A stretch of DNA of 64,000 nt, taken from the NCBI RefSeq assembly GCF_032118995.1, contig NC_092657.1, positions 7,875,391 to 7,939,390 on the forward strand, in the 5' to 3' direction. The stretch comes from Asterias amurensis (Eukaryota > Echinodermata > Asteroidea > Forcipulatida > Asteriidae). A program made the position numbers and the translations under genes. The notes under the pieces are model-generated. The model made no database searches, was not told the DNA's origin, and was given only the letters and a program-made list of their open reading frames with translations. Shown piece after piece: positions 62,245 to 64,000 of this stretch (its first letter is position 1; every line of letters starts with the position of its first letter).

Positions 62245-62412
62245 ACAATCTCCATGCGCGCTCTCGAAACCACGGCATCGGCTTTGGATTCGGCTTCGGG
62301 CTCCATCCTCTCGTCTGACGCCATGTGCCGTACGGGAAGCATGCGCACTCACTTGTCAAAACAACTGCTGGGGCCGAATCCAAAGCCGAAGGTGTGGTTT
62401 CGAAAAGGGCAG
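62245..62412. repeat. Foldback repeat
   Basis: TCGAAACCACGGCATCGGCT with GATTCGGC (about 62263-62298) is mirrored by GCCGAATCCAAAGCCGAAGG and GTGTGGTTTCGA (about 62373-62405). The loop is about 75 bases. Confidence 0.65.
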
Positions 62413-62560
62413 TACTAAGGCGAAGCAGGATCAATATGAGCAGAGAATCAACCTCGCTCCCACATTTCAGCAAAGGGTTTTTCTACACTTCTCAGTCCGT
62501 CCCGTGCGCACAGTGCGAGATAATTAGCATAATTATTATTATTTTATTTTTTCTACACTA

Positions 62561-62939
62561 TAATATAGGTTTTCTCGGTCAAATTCGGTAAATGAGCAGC
62601 CAATTTCATTTTCATGCGTTCGAATTAAAGCTGTTTTGCCTCTCCAGTTGTTGCTGCGTTTCAAATTCAGAATTCGGCCATTCAATTTCGTTTTGAGTCG
62701 AGTCAAATTCCTTTAACACTCTGTTCAATTTAGCGTCTGTGAATTTGAATGCTGCTTTGATGAATTGTTAAATTGAATGATTATTTTGTTAAATCGAATG
62801 ACGCAGCATTACATTTGACAAATCATAAAACGAAATCGAACTACCCTTTGGAGTAGCATTCGATTTCGCGCGAAAAAGAATAGCTTGGTGGTTAAATTGG
62901 CTGCTCATTTGCCGAAATTGACCAAGAAAACCTATATTA
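62561..62939. mobile_element. 379-bp MITE with about 45-bp terminal inverted repeats
   Basis: TAATATAGGTTTTCTCGGTC at the left end is mirrored at the right end with few mismatches over about 45 bases, through AAATGAGCAGCCAATTT. No ORF. A target duplication is not evident, unless TTA/TAA is included. Confidence 0.8.
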
Positions 62940-63002
62940 CAGCCCGAGTTATAGGCAACCGAGGTTGGAAAACTGCGGAAGCCCGTTAGCGCCAGTAAAA
63001 CA

Positions 63003-63165
63003 TAAATTTCAAATCCGTTATTACGGATTAGCAATCCGTTATTACGGATTAGCAATCCGTTGTTACGGATTTGAAATCCGTTATTACGGATCATCGCAAT
63101 CCGTTATTACGGATTAGTAATCCGTTATTACGGATTCGTTATACTCCGTTATTACGGATTCGCAA
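63003..63165. repeat. Cluster of short palindromic units (AATCCGTTATTACGGATT)
   Basis: About eight copies of an 18-base near-perfect palindrome separated by 1-5 variable bases (AGC, TGA, ATCGC, AGT, CGTTATACT). Confidence 0.88.
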
Positions 63166-63565
63166 TTTGGACATGGAATTGTCCGCCGTCTTGTTAGGAA
63201 TCTTAGATCCCGGAGTTAAGTGTAAGGAATAGCTTCTTCTTTTATATAACTGTCATAAGAACAATGATTAGAAGACAGTTGTAGTTACATTAGTTCTCTG
63301 AGTCTAAATGTGACCCAAAGACATTAATAAGTCCCCAGAGTGAAATAATTAAAAGGATAACTTCGTAGGAAAACTGGTTGCATCATACAAGCCCCCAAAA
63401 TCAAACTAAACATCTCTTGGTTGGCAAAATTGACATTGATTATATCTGAGTAGTTTTAATGAAATACATCAAGTCGAGTCTCCACCGTGAAGCATTTTTT
63501 TGTCATGATAATATCTACATGTATCCATGCATATACCCTCCAAATTTCCGAAAACGCCCAGTATG

Positions 63566-63590
63566 GCAACACCCCCCCCCCCCCCCCACA
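63566..63590 (+). repeat. C homopolymer tract
   Basis: About 18 cytosines with the following CACA; likely length-unstable in assembly. Confidence 0.85.
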
Positions 63591-63942
63591 AAAAAAGGAC
63601 GCAATCGTGCTAATGATGATTATTTTCCGATCGCGACAAGGATTGCTTCCACGGCTAAAAAATGTCATAAGAAGATGCGGCCCTCGATAGGCTCTCAATC
63701 ATTTTATTATCTGCATGAGTCGAATCGGTACCATTATAACCCGTACGGCATTGAAATAGGGTGCACCCATGTGTATGTCACATTCAAACCAACATACGAG
63801 AGACAATGTTGGTGGCTTGACTTCATTGAGACTGACATTGTATTTTGTTGTCATCGATATTATGTGATCCGCTCTATCGAATAGAGGAATATCGAGTAAA
63901 TAATATGGATATCATTATTTGCTCAATGTTTATTAATTTTTT

Positions 63943-64000
63943 TAGATGAAAGCACGTTAACTTTTGAACATGGGTGTTTTGGGCAAAACGAGACAAGTTG
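63943..64000 (-). mobile_element. Possible edge-truncated copy of the TTAA-associated element
   Basis: GATGAAAGCACGTTAAC, GGGTGTTTT and ACAAGTTG resemble the interior of the copy at 49740-50070 (GATGAAAGCACACTAAT, GGGCGTTTT). Cut by the window edge. Confidence 0.4.

Noticed and set aside
63459..63884. A 141-codon plus frame near the right edge
   Set aside because: It runs through a C homopolymer and has no recognisable domain; treated as chance.

Overview
This is eukaryotic, intron-rich, AT-leaning DNA from an animal, most likely a marine invertebrate deuterostome. An echinoderm such as a sea star is my best guess, from remembered similarity of the dispersed TTAA-flanked repeat and the tRNA-derived SINEs; this is inference, not proof. 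There is no operon structure, no CRISPR array and no rRNA. Two host genes can be assembled exon by exon with GT/AG junctions and consistent phases.

Host genes. (1) A complete glycogen branching enzyme gene (GBE1) on the + strand, 15 coding exons from 9825 to 48606, encoding 688 residues with all four GH13 catalytic regions intact. (2) A complete ATG8-family gene (MAP1LC3A/LC3-like) on the - strand, 4 coding exons from 61777 down to 52726, encoding 119 residues and ending directly at the lipid-accepting glycine. The two genes are convergent, with about 4.1 kb between stop codons. One builds glycogen and the other marks autophagosomes; no functional link is implied by the sequence.

Layout. 1-2.8 kb: 5' part of a Ty3/Gypsy retrotransposon (- strand) whose gag-protease-RT frame is open to the window edge. 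2.8-8.3 kb: hairpin-type and short inverted-repeat elements, one of which is interrupted by a full-length restriction-like-endonuclease non-LTR retrotransposon with an intact 1136-residue ORF. 8.3-9.8 kb: a SINE and the GBE1 upstream region. 9.8-48.6 kb: GBE1, whose introns hold six large tandem arrays (45, 30, 44, 38, 6 and 29 bp periods), several inverted-repeat transposons with target duplications, tRNA-derived SINEs and L2/CR1-type LINE fragments. 48.6-52.7 kb: intergenic, minor minisatellites. 52.7-61.8 kb: LC3, with a hairpin element in intron 3 and, in intron 1, a broken CR1-like LINE and a 2.66 kb inverted-repeat transposon. 61.8-64 kb: LC3 upstream region with more foldback elements and a cluster of short palindromes.

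No unmistakably new biochemical system is visible. The most rewarding items are the pre-processed C-terminus of LC3, the intact LINE inserted in a mobile element with a second copy giving the empty site, a transposon family with 8-bp target duplications represented by a 0.5 kb and a 2.66 kb member, and large arrays lying within tens of bases of GBE1 splice sites.
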